This document shows, one piece after another, positions 7,463 to 14,178 of a stretch of DNA of 14,811 nucleotides. The notes beneath the pieces are model-generated. The model was given only the letters and a program-made list of their open reading frames with translations. It had not been told where the DNA came from and made no database searches. A program made the translations under genes and the position numbers. The stretch covers positions 1-14,811 of the forward strand of contig CAMFKA010000021.1 in assembly GCA_945957185.1 (NCBI GenBank), written 5' to 3'. The stretch is from an uncultured Chlamydiaceae bacterium (lineage in GTDB: Bacteria; Chlamydiota; Chlamydiia; Chlamydiales; Parachlamydiaceae). Position 1 is the stretch's first letter. Each line of letters opens with the position of its first letter.

Positions 7463-7819
7463 CTATAGAAGATGTTTTTCCAAATAGTTTTTTAAGCATA
7501 TAGCATGGTTGATCTCTGGATCGTGAGCAGCGTAAAGTAGTGTGATCTTTTTCGGAAGATATTTTTTGATCAGAGGGAACCAAATTTTTTTAGTGTCATC
7601 TAATTCTTCAGCGTATTTTTTTTTGAACTCTTGGAATTTAGATGGATCATGATTAAACCATTTTCTTAATTCTGGACTTGGTGCCAGATCTTTGATCCAA
7701 TCGTCCATAATAAGGTCACTTTTTTTAATCCCTCGTGGCCATAAACGATCGACCAAAATACGCACCCCATCCGTTGGTGAGGGGGTTTCGTAAACTCGTT
7801 TAATTTCGATGTTTTTCAT
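7463..7819 (-). CDS. DUF488 family protein
   Basis: A 118-residue cytoplasmic protein with the family pattern: [27 protein letters not shown] (4-30), [15 protein letters not shown] (about 41-55) and FKKKYAEEL (about 65-73). No biochemical function is established for this family to my knowledge. Length is usual. The start is well supported by AAAGGAGA about nine bases upstream. It lies 35 bases downstream of hmp on the same strand and is probably co-transcribed with it, which suggests a role in the same stress response; this is an inference from position. Base composition is A/T-richer than the rlmD-tgt-yajC operon on the other side of the hairpin. Confidence 0.85.
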   Translation of the reverse strand: MKNIEIKRVYETPSPTDGVRILVDRLWPRGIKKSDLIMDDWIKDLAPSPELRKWFNHDPSKFQEFKKKYAEELDDTKKIWFPLIKKYLPKKITLLYAAHDPEINHAICLKNYLEKHLL

Positions 7820-7843
7820 GAATGAATTTCTCCTTTGCTTTAT

Positions 7844-7856
7844 ACCGAAAGTGATT
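7844..7856. repeat. 13-bp direct repeat, left copy (ACCGAAAGTGATT)
   Basis: ACCGAAAGTGATT here, overlapping the last bases of the hmp stop codon, is repeated identically in the same orientation at 9646-9658. With TA[T/C] before it the match is 15 of 16. The two copies bracket hmp and the Rrf2 regulator. One or two 13-mer matches are expected by chance in a window of this size, so position rather than length makes it interesting. Confidence 0.5.
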
Positions 7857-9090
7857 AACGAAGCTCAAGTTCTTGTCTAGGGCCAAAAAATTCAAAATGA
7901 ATTTGTGATAAAGGTATCCCCCATGCTCTGAGATCGGCATAAATTCCTAACATGAAGGGTTTAGGGCCGCAAAAATAATATTCTGCATTTCGATCCTTGA
8001 CAACAGAGTTCAAAAACTCTGCTTTAATGAACCCTGTGACTGCCGTTGGATCTCTTTCGATTCCATCCTTAGCTAATTCACTATAGCAGTAATGAACTTT
8101 TAAATTGTTGTGCTTGGAAGCAAGATCATCGATTAGACTTTTAAACGCATGGGTGTCTTCATTTAAATTGGCATGGATAAATGTAATTGGTAGATCAGGA
8201 AGATGATGCAAAGCTGTCAAAAGCATGCTTAAAATAGGAGTAATTCCAACTCCAGCTGCAAGTAATACCAAAGGCTTTTTATTTTTTTTTCGAACGTCCA
8301 AAAAAAACTCTCCGCATGGTGGTCCAACTTCCACACAAGAGCCCGTATGAACGTTATCATGCAAAAAATTAGAAACATATCCATTGGGTATTTCAGGTAC
8401 TTGGGATGTTTCCCGTTTTACACTTATACGAAGCCAACCCTGGTTCGGTTTATCTGATAGACTGTAATTTCTCATGGTAGTGCTTTCATCTAACGTAGGA
8501 ACACGTAAGGTAATATATTGACCGGGCTTAAATAAGGGTAGTGGCTTTCCGTCCCTTGGGGATAAATAAAATGAAGTAATAACGTTGCTTTCTTTTTCCT
8601 TTTTTATAACGCGAAAAACTTTAAACCCATTCCATCCTGCATGATTAGAAACATGTTCATCATAAATTTGTTTTTCTCTGTCAATGAGAACCTTGGCCAA
8701 AAATTCATAAGCTTCTGACCAAGCTTTGATCACTTGGTCATTTGCAACTTCTCCAAGAACTTCTTGAATAGAAGATAGCAAGTTCTTTCCGACTATAGGA
8801 TAATGTTCAGGCTTGATCTGTAAAGAACTATGTTTCTGTGCAATCAGTTCAACCGCAGCGGTAAGAGCTTCTAAGTTATCAATATTAGCTGCATAAGCAT
8901 AAATAGCTTCTGCCAATGCCTTTTGCTGCATTCCGGACATCTGATGAGCAGAATTGAAGAAAGGTATTACTTCCGGATTGTGATCAAACATTCTTTTGTA
9001 AAAATGCTTTGTAAGTGCTTCTCCTTGTTCCTTAAGAATTGGAGCTGTTGATTTAACAATATCTATCGTTTTTTCGCTTAAAAAATTCAT
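7855..9090 (-). CDS. hmp: Flavohemoglobin, nitric oxide dioxygenase
   Basis: Converts NO and O2 to nitrate with NAD(P)H, protecting the cell from host nitric oxide. The 411-residue protein has all three domains. The globin covers about 1-140, with probable heme ligand H87 in AQKHSSL and distal Y31 in HFYKRMF. The FAD domain (about 150-260) contains RNYSLS. The NAD(P) domain (about 265-411) contains [13 protein letters not shown] and ends in [12 protein letters not shown]. Length matches Hmp of enteric bacteria. The start at 9090 has a GAGG site five bases upstream. The gene is divergent from an Rrf2-family regulator across about 110 bases, the usual arrangement for NsrR-type control. A sampled stretch is about 35-38% G+C against 45-50% in flanking core genes, consistent with later acquisition. 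Confidence 0.95.
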   Translation of the reverse strand: MNFLSEKTIDIVKSTAPILKEQGEALTKHFYKRMFDHNPEVIPFFNSAHQMSGMQQKALAEAIYAYAANIDNLEALTAAVELIAQKHSSLQIKPEHYPIVGKNLLSSIQEVLGEVANDQVIKAWSEAYEFLAKVLIDREKQIYDEHVSNHAGWNGFKVFRVIKKEKESNVITSFYLSPRDGKPLPLFKPGQYITLRVPTLDESTTMRNYSLSDKPNQGWLRISVKRETSQVPEIPNGYVSNFLHDNVHTGSCVEVGPPCGEFFLDVRKKNKKPLVLLAAGVGITPILSMLLTALHHLPDLPITFIHANLNEDTHAFKSLIDDLASKHNNLKVHYCYSELAKDGIERDPTAVTGFIKAEFLNSVVKDRNAEYYFCGPKPFMLGIYADLRAWGIPLSQIHFEFFGPRQELELR

Positions 9091-9133
9091 AAAACCTCAA
9101 GTTTTTACCAGTCGAATGAGTAGAAGACATCTA

Positions 9134-9145
9134 GACAAACTTGTC
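9134..9145. promoter_or_regulatory. Candidate operator for the Rrf2-family regulator
   Basis: GACAAACTTGTC is a 5-bp inverted repeat (GACAA/TTGTC) with a two-base centre in the hmp-regulator intergenic region, just upstream of the regulator's putative -35. It is placed to affect both divergent genes. It does not match the classical E. coli NsrR box, so the assignment rests only on symmetry and position. Confidence 0.35.
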
Positions 9146-9147
9146 CT

Positions 9148-9176
9148 TTGATTTTTAATGTAGATTTTAGTATAGA
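9148..9176 (+). promoter_or_regulatory. Candidate promoter of the Rrf2-family regulator
   Basis: TTGATT (9148-9153) and TATAGA (9171-9176) have a 17-base spacer and 4/6 matches each to the sigma-70-type consensus. A transcript would start about 20 bases before the chosen ATG at 9202. This placement also argues against an upstream in-frame start at 9148. Confidence 0.4.
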
Positions 9177-9201
9177 TAAAGGCAATAAAAAAAAGGATCC
9201 T

Positions 9202-9630
9202 ATGCTATCAAGCACCTCAGAATACGCCTTACGAATCATGGTAATTTTAGCTCAACAAAAAAATGACTCCTTCCTAAAAGGAGAAGATATAGCTAAAGGT
9301 GCAAAGGTCCCTGGAGCTTACTTGGCTAAAATTTTGCAATCATTAAATAGAGCTGGATTGGTGCTAGCTCAAAAAGGAATTGGGGGTGGATATGTTCTAA
9401 ATAAATCCCCAGACAAAATTTCTTTGTTTGACATCATTAATGCGGTCGATCCATTCAAAAGGATTGATAAGTGTCCTCTTGGCATTGCGAAACACGAAAA
9501 GCTATGTCCTCTTCATCGAAAACTAGACAATGCATACGCAGATTTTCAAAAAATTTTTGAAGGCTGTTCGTTAAGCGAGTTTTCCAAAAATCGCAAACAA
9601 TCTACTATATGTACTCATGAAAATACCTAA
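9202..9630 (+). CDS. Rrf2-family transcriptional regulator, NsrR-like
   Basis: A 142-residue winged-helix repressor of the Rrf2 family. It starts MLSSTSEYALRIMVILA, has the DNA-binding helix-turn-helix at about 25-50 (GEDIAKGAKVPGAYLAKILQSL) and the wing QKGIGGGYVL at 57-66. Candidate sensing residues are C91 and C102 in CPLGIAKHEKLCPLH, plus C122 and C137. The CPLG-x3-H-x3-CPLH pattern differs from the evenly spaced three-cysteine cluster of IscR/NsrR, so an Fe-S cofactor is possible but not assured. The start at 9202 has AAGGA just upstream; the frame extends to 9148, but that overlaps the promoter. Being divergent from hmp, it probably represses hmp and releases it on nitric oxide. The gene symbol nsrR is not assigned because the cysteine spacing is atypical. 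Confidence 0.87.
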   Translation: MLSSTSEYALRIMVILAQQKNDSFLKGEDIAKGAKVPGAYLAKILQSLNRAGLVLAQKGIGGGYVLNKSPDKISLFDIINAVDPFKRIDKCPLGIAKHEKLCPLHRKLDNAYADFQKIFEGCSLSEFSKNRKQSTICTHENT

Positions 9631-9645
9631 TCGACAGGTTGTTAC

Positions 9646-9658
9646 ACCGAAAGTGATT
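9646..9658. repeat. 13-bp direct repeat, right copy (ACCGAAAGTGATT)
   Basis: This copy is identical to 7844-7856 and lies 16 bases after the regulator's stop codon, directly before the tandem-octamer tract. It marks the other edge of the hmp/regulator unit. It could be a recombination scar, an attachment-like core or a chance match. Confidence 0.5.
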
Positions 9659-9662
9659 CAAA

Positions 9663-9702
9663 ATTATCGTTTTATCGTTTTATCGTTACATCGTGTTATC
9701 AT
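9663..9702. repeat. Tandem octamer tract (TTTATCGT-like, five units)
   Basis: Five consecutive 8-base units read ATTATCGT, TTTATCGT, TTTATCGT, TACATCGT, GTTATCAT. The tract encodes the last residues of the HExxH protein on the minus strand. Eight is not a multiple of three, so a change in unit number would shift the reading frame of the C-terminal tail. Confidence 0.7.
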
Positions 9703-10488
9703 CGTCCAGCGTGGGCATGCCTGACGCTCCACATACGCCCTCACCTCATCGTGTGTCATCTTTGCAAAGGCATCGATTTCCACATCAGTCAAACAATACA
9801 GAAATTGGATCGGATATCTCTTCTTTAATTTGTTGATTTTCAATTGCTTGAGCGTTAACTTTCCTAGAAGCCACCCCAGCCACGCCAAAGGGATCCACTT
9901 CAACGAAAAAATTGCAATATAACTTTCCCATCCTCCCCACCACAAGGCAGAGACGTCCGCCATCACCACAAAAATCGCCAAAATTAAAAAAATCATCATT
10001 TCCCAATTCTGAGAAAAGAGCGGACCAATCCACCGTCGAAAAAGACTAGGCGAAGTCATGTACGCTAAAACTTCTTCATACTTAGGTTCTTGGAACATCA
10101 TCCGCCCAATGTGCGACATCTCGTGAGCCAAGAGCTCACGTCGCGTGTAACACATTAAAGAGGAACGTGTTTTGAGTGATTTCCTCAGCTGTATGAACGC
10201 GCCGGTAGGGGAATCTTCCGTTTTTTGAAATATCCACGCACATCCCCCCACCCAAAAAGGCAACTGATGATTGGAGAAGTTAAGAGGGATCCATGAAGGA
10301 GCTATCCCATAGAGAGGTTGAGTGATTTGAAATGCCTCTTCTAAAACTCCTGGGGGAGGAGAGTCGAAACCCAATTCCTTTCTTAAGTCAAGGCAGTAGC
10401 GAACGCGATGCATAAATGCAACGTCGTCTTCATCGGGACCCGGGATAAATCCCTCTCTAAAAAAATCTTCTTGTTGTCTCATTTCCAT
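9664..10488 (-). CDS. Unrecognised membrane protein with HExxH metalloprotease-like motif
   Basis: I do not recognise this family. With the ATG at 10488 the protein has 274 residues. RRELLAHEMSHIGR contains HEMSH (122-126), the zinc-binding and catalytic motif of gluzincin-type metalloproteases, and the glutamates at 138-139 (KYEEVLAY) could give a third ligand. Two hydrophobic helices follow at about 163-185 and 189-210, then a basic stretch and a soluble tail. A membrane metallopeptidase is therefore plausible but unproven. The frame also opens with a TTG at 10560, which would add 24 residues; neither start has a clear ribosome-binding site. The TTG would leave only 19 bases to the divergent thyX, so 10488 is preferred. 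The C-terminal end runs through a tandem-octamer tract. Confidence 0.7.
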   Translation of the reverse strand: MEMRQQEDFFREGFIPGPDEDDVAFMHRVRYCLDLRKELGFDSPPPGVLEEAFQITQPLYGIAPSWIPLNFSNHQLPFWVGGCAWIFQKTEDSPTGAFIQLRKSLKTRSSLMCYTRRELLAHEMSHIGRMMFQEPKYEEVLAYMTSPSLFRRWIGPLFSQNWEMMIFLILAIFVVMADVSALWWGGWESYIAIFSLKWIPLAWLGWLLGKLTLKQLKINKLKKRYPIQFLYCLTDVEIDAFAKMTHDEVRAYVERQACPRWTMITRCNDKTIKR

Positions 10489-10579
10489 AGATCGATAGTG
10501 TACAGAATTTATTTTTGCTTGAACACGGAATTCAGTTGTGGCAACCTTAAACTTTCTCAAGGTTTAAGAGTAAGGTAAA

Positions 10580-12214
10580 ATGATGGATATAGAGAATTAC
10601 GAAAATTTTACAGATGTGCAGCACAAAGTTCTGGAACGTTACGTCACCAATACCAGAAGCAATATTTTCGTTCTTATCAACCTCCCGGAAGTGATCAAAG
10701 GAGCCCTCTTTTCTAGATATTCCCGCTCCAATTTGGGTTTACGCTCTCTGCTCCTAAAAGAATTCATTTCCGATACCGAACAAACGGGTTTCGAAGAGAT
10801 GGTCGGATCTCAGGAGTCGACAACGGCAGATCAGTTGAACGCCATCCGCAAAGCACAAAATTTCTACGACCGCATCTTGGACGGCTACGGCGATGACTCC
10901 ATCGGCGAACTCGGCGGAGCGCATTTGGCTATCGAAAACGTCTCGATGCTCGCCGCAAAAGGCTTGGAAGATTGCCGTATCGGGGGGTCTCCACTAGAGA
11001 AATCCACTCGTTACATCTATTTCGATCAAAAAGTAGATGGAGAATACCTGTTTTACCGCGAACCGGTTCTGATGACATCAGCATTTCGAGATCTTTACAT
11101 CGATACCTGCAACATGCTTTTTGACACTTATAGCCGATTGATTCCTCCGCTGACGGAAATTTTTGAGAAGAAATTTCCTCAAGACCCAAACGCCTCTAAA
11201 GTGGCCTACAGTGCCGCTTTGAGGGCAAAAGTTTTGGACTGCCTGCGCGGACTTCTCCCTGCCGGAACCTTTACTAACATGGGTGTTTTTGGAAATGGTC
11301 GTTTTTATGAGCAACTGATCCACAAGCTGCATTGCCAGAACCTGGCTGAAATGCAAGATATCGGAAAGAAAATGTACGATGAGCTCAATAAAGTGATCCC
11401 TTCCTTCATCCGACGCTCGGATATCACTCATAAGACTCACCAAAACTACGCACAGTTTTATGAAGCGATGAATGTCGACCTGCGTCAAATGGCCAACCAC
11501 GTCAAAGAATATCCTCAAACAACTTCAGAGATCGGTGTCACACTAATCGACTACGACCACGAAGCCGAAATCAACGTCGCTGCCGGCCTGCTTTTCGCTA
11601 ACTCCAACCACGGTCTCCACGATTTGAAGGAGTACTGCCGCAGCTTGTCCGATGAAGATCTTCAGCGCATCCTTGAAGCTGCTTGCGTCAGCCGTGAAAC
11701 TCGCCGCCACAAGTCTCCAAGGGGCTTGGAACACACGTTTTTCACTTTCGAAATTCTTGGAGATTTCGGTGCTTACCGCGATCTGCATCGCCACCGCACT
11801 CTGACGCAAGAAAGACAGCTCCTGAGTTGCGATTACGGCTTCTACGTCCCTAAAGAAATTGAGGGCACTCAGTTTGAATCGGAATATGCCGACGCAATGT
11901 TAAAAGCAAAAGCCGCCTTTGATCAAATTCGCGGAGAACTTCCGGAAGAAGCTCAATACATCGTACCGATGGCCTACAATGTTCGCTGGTACTTCAAAGT
12001 CAACCTGCGCGCATTACAATGGCTCTGCGAATTGCGCTCCTCACCCGCAGGGCACCCCAATTACCGCCAAATTGCCCAAAGCATGGCAAAGCAAGTGTGC
12101 TCTGTCTATCCTAACTTCGAGCGATTCTTCAAGTTTGTTGATTTTGAAGGGTACGATATGGGAAGGATGGGTCAAGAGCAGCGCAAAGCCGAAAAGCAGA
12201 TGACAGCGAGCTAA
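10580..12214 (+). CDS. thyX: Long ThyX-type flavin-dependent thymidylate synthase
   Basis: ThyX makes dTMP from dUMP with methylene-tetrahydrofolate, FAD and NADPH. Canonical subunits have about 220-250 residues; this one has 544 and looks like two ThyX-like halves. The first half has DDSIGELGGAHLAIENVSM (105-123) and then EDCRIGGSPLEKSTRY (130-145), where the signature's end (STRY) is kept but the RHR is not. The second half has GLEHTFFTFEILGDFGAYRDL (382-402) and RHRTLTQERQLLS (404-416), where RHR is kept but the end is not. The second half also has VNLRALQWLCELR (474-486). From memory, C. trachomatis ThyX is also long and has been shown to be active. A start at either ATG (10580 or 10583) is possible, preceded by TAAGG. 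The stop TAA lies inside the duplicated 8-bp target of the downstream element. Confidence 0.85.
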   Translation: MMDIENYENFTDVQHKVLERYVTNTRSNIFVLINLPEVIKGALFSRYSRSNLGLRSLLLKEFISDTEQTGFEEMVGSQESTTADQLNAIRKAQNFYDRILDGYGDDSIGELGGAHLAIENVSMLAAKGLEDCRIGGSPLEKSTRYIYFDQKVDGEYLFYREPVLMTSAFRDLYIDTCNMLFDTYSRLIPPLTEIFEKKFPQDPNASKVAYSAALRAKVLDCLRGLLPAGTFTNMGVFGNGRFYEQLIHKLHCQNLAEMQDIGKKMYDELNKVIPSFIRRSDITHKTHQNYAQFYEAMNVDLRQMANHVKEYPQTTSEIGVTLIDYDHEAEINVAAGLLFANSNHGLHDLKEYCRSLSDEDLQRILEAACVSRETRRHKSPRGLEHTFFTFEILGDFGAYRDLHRHRTLTQERQLLSCDYGFYVPKEIEGTQFESEYADAMLKAKAAFDQIRGELPEEAQYIVPMAYNVRWYFKVNLRALQWLCELRSSPAGHPNYRQIAQSMAKQVCSVYPNFERFFKFVDFEGYDMGRMGQEQRKAEKQMTAS

Positions 12215-12216
12215 AA
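12209..12216. repeat. Left target-site duplication AGCTAAAA
   Basis: AGCTAAAA abuts the left terminal inverted repeat and includes the thyX stop codon (12212-12214). The identical octamer abuts the right terminal inverted repeat at 12331-12338. Confidence 0.8.
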
Positions 12217-12330
12217 GAGTGTGGCTACCTTGAAGTGTGCTCTAGATGCGGGGTAGCCAGGTCGTCCTCGACCTGGTATCTCAGTGGATTTACACATTCG
12301 CGAGGCTTTCAACCAGAAATAGCCACACTC
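12217..12330. mobile_element. 114-bp MITE-like element with 11-bp terminal inverted repeats
   Basis: The ends GAGTGTGGCTA (12217-12227) and TAGCCACACTC (12320-12330) are perfect inverted repeats, and identical octamers AGCTAAAA flank them with no gap. This is the structure left by a cut-and-paste transposon that duplicates 8 bp on insertion. The interior has no coding potential, so the element would need a transposase from elsewhere. A perfect internal hairpin CCAGGTCG (12257-12264) / CGACCTGG (12269-12276) and a subterminal GGCTACC/GGTAGCC pair (12223-12229, 12252-12258) give it strong secondary structure. It separates the convergent thyX and histidine kinase genes and may act as their terminator. 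The parent transposon family cannot be named from the ends alone. Confidence 0.8.
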
Positions 12331-12338
12331 AGCTAAAA
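12331..12338. repeat. Right target-site duplication AGCTAAAA
   Basis: Identical to 12209-12216 and adjacent to the right terminal inverted repeat. It includes the stop codon of the histidine kinase (CTA at 12333-12335 on this strand). The uninterrupted target would have had both genes' stop codons overlapping by two bases. Confidence 0.8.
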
Positions 12339-14087
12339 CAAGGTCTTTGGAAGTTCAATTTTTACACGGGTAAATTGACCTTCATTCGAATCGATTTCGA
12401 TTTTACCTTGGTGCTCTTTTTCGGTGATTTCAAAAGCGATCGAAAGACCGATCCCGGAAAATGCTCCCGACGGCTTTGTGGTATAAAAGGGTTGGAAGAT
12501 TTTGAATAACGCTTCCGGAGGAATCCCCACACCATTATCTTCGATGATGATTTGCACAACATCTCCACGATCTTCTGTTGAAATTGTCAATTGCGGCTTA
12601 TACTCTTTTTCCCCTTCATCGAATTTCTCTTTCATCGCGTAGAGTGCGTTGTCAAACAAATGGTAAAATGTCTGATCCAAGTCCCCGGAGATAGCATTGA
12701 TTCTTTGGACGTGAGGGGAGTAATTTTTGACGATATTGACTTTAAAGTGAGGGTCCATAATGGACAGCTTCGCAAGGTTTCTGCCCAGTGAGCTGTTGAT
12801 AAGGGCGTGAAGATCGACAGGCTTGAACTCTTTCTTTCCGGTGCGCTCCCTGATGGTTTGTTGGTTCATGATTTTGAGCAGATGCGCCGCTTGAACAGAG
12901 CCGTCTTTAATGCTTTTTAAGCACGTTTCTAACGTTTTGAAATTCGATTCCAGTGTGGTGAACGTGTCTCCGCTAAATGAAGGCTTCGCTCTCTGAAAAT
13001 CTTGGTAGATCAGCTCTGCACAGGTTTCAGCACCTCCCGAATATTCCACAATCTTCGAGATGGGTGTTTGAAGCTGATGACCAATTCCCACACTTAATGC
13101 GTTTGCTACTGCTGACTGTGTGTTTCTTTCGTCTCGTCGGTCTTTCTCTTTGGAAAAAAATAGAATCTTATTCTCTAGATTTTCGGAGTAATCTTTTAGT
13201 TCTTGCTGAGAAGACTGAATTTCCGACAATACCCCCTGCAAAATTAGGATTGTCGCTGTCACTATATCCACGAAAGCGATAACGAAAGCGAGGTCCCCTT
13301 TGTCAGAGAACAGTAGCGAGGTGATCGAAAAAATTAACAAAGCTAACGTCGAACCCAGCTCCCCAAAACTGAAGGCAATCCAAATGAGCAAAGGTAGATA
13401 GAGGTAGTTGAGACCAAACCGCTTTTCTGCGACTAAATACGTAATGACACTATAAAGAACCAAAATTGACGCTGTTTTCAGTGTAAGAGCAGAGCGCCAA
13501 TTCCAAGTTGAGTTTCTTCCCCAAACAATCAATACAGAAGCAAAAATAAAAACACCGCTGACATTGCTGATAAAGACTCTGAACCATTGAGGAAAAGATG
13601 TGCTCCAATGGAACGACGGTTCAAAAGAGAGCAATAGCGTGATTGCTGTTGGAACAATTAAACTGCTGACAACACCGGCTAACAGCAAGAAGACAGAAGC
13701 ATCTCGCACAGAGTGGAAGATCCCTTTATACGAAAATTTGCGAAGGAAAAATTGCCCTAAATAAGCACCCAGTGTCTGAGCCGACGCCAAAAATATGCTA
13801 AAAAAGATGGTAAACGATTCGGCGGATGATCCTCTAAGCGGGGAGTAGAACTCATAAAGAAGATTCCCCCAAAAAATTCCGTAGATCGCATTCTTCCCAA
13901 AAAGCATGCACAAAGCGATAGCAACGCCGGCGCCGGGCCATATTGCGGATAATTCAAAGCCGTTAAGTGGGCTGCGAAAGTGCCACCCTAAAACGTTAGA
14001 AGCGAATATGGCAGCAACAAAAAACAGCTGCCATAAAAACCCTTCAGGAAAGCGGGATAATGACGATTCAAACCGATTTTTTTCCAT
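12333..14087 (-). CDS. MASE1-type membrane sensor histidine kinase
   Basis: A 584-residue sensor kinase. The N-terminal part (about 15-290) has some eight hydrophobic helices and resembles the MASE1 sensory domain, including AIWPGAGVAIALCMLFG (48-64). A coiled-coil-like linker follows at about 290-330. The phosphoacceptor H337 lies in VGIGHQLQTPIS. The ATPase domain has the N box HLFDNALYAM (477-485, N480), the G1 box EDNGVGIPPE (516-525), FQPFYTTKP (531-539) and the G2 box GIGLSIAFEI (545-554), so kinase activity is expected. No response regulator is visible in the window, making it an orphan. A perfect TATAAT on the minus strand (14100-14095) lies eight bases before the ATG, so the mRNA may be almost leaderless. 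The ligand is unknown. Its stop codon lies in the target duplication of the MITE-like element. Confidence 0.88.
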   Translation of the reverse strand: MEKNRFESSLSRFPEGFLWQLFFVAAIFASNVLGWHFRSPLNGFELSAIWPGAGVAIALCMLFGKNAIYGIFWGNLLYEFYSPLRGSSAESFTIFFSIFLASAQTLGAYLGQFFLRKFSYKGIFHSVRDASVFLLLAGVVSSLIVPTAITLLLSFEPSFHWSTSFPQWFRVFISNVSGVFIFASVLIVWGRNSTWNWRSALTLKTASILVLYSVITYLVAEKRFGLNYLYLPLLIWIAFSFGELGSTLALLIFSITSLLFSDKGDLAFVIAFVDIVTATILILQGVLSEIQSSQQELKDYSENLENKILFFSKEKDRRDERNTQSAVANALSVGIGHQLQTPISKIVEYSGGAETCAELIYQDFQRAKPSFSGDTFTTLESNFKTLETCLKSIKDGSVQAAHLLKIMNQQTIRERTGKKEFKPVDLHALINSSLGRNLAKLSIMDPHFKVNIVKNYSPHVQRINAISGDLDQTFYHLFDNALYAMKEKFDEGEKEYKPQLTISTEDRGDVVQIIIEDNGVGIPPEALFKIFQPFYTTKPSGAFSGIGLSIAFEITEKEHQGKIEIDSNEGQFTRVKIELPKTLF

Positions 14088-14094
14088 ATCATGG

Positions 14095-14100
14095 ATTATA
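14095..14100 (-). promoter_or_regulatory. Candidate -10 box of the histidine kinase gene
   Basis: The minus strand reads TATAAT at 14100-14095, with the kinase ATG beginning at 14087. Transcription would start close to the initiation codon. No good -35 hexamer is seen 17 bases upstream (CTACCC), so a false match in A/T-rich DNA is possible. Confidence 0.3.
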
Positions 14101-14178
14101 ACTACCGATATTTAAAAGGGTAGTTGAAATTTTTCATAACCTCAGATAGTCTAATAAGTATATCAAGATGATGGAAAC

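Noticed and set aside
9148..9201. 18-residue N-terminal extension of the Rrf2 regulator
   Set aside because: It overlaps the probable promoter; family members begin with the M-x-(S/T)-x(3)-EYALR-type segment, which starts at 9202.
11078..11518. Antisense open frame of 146 codons within thyX
   Set aside because: It is the shadow of a strongly conserved coding sequence on the other strand and has no recognisable domain.
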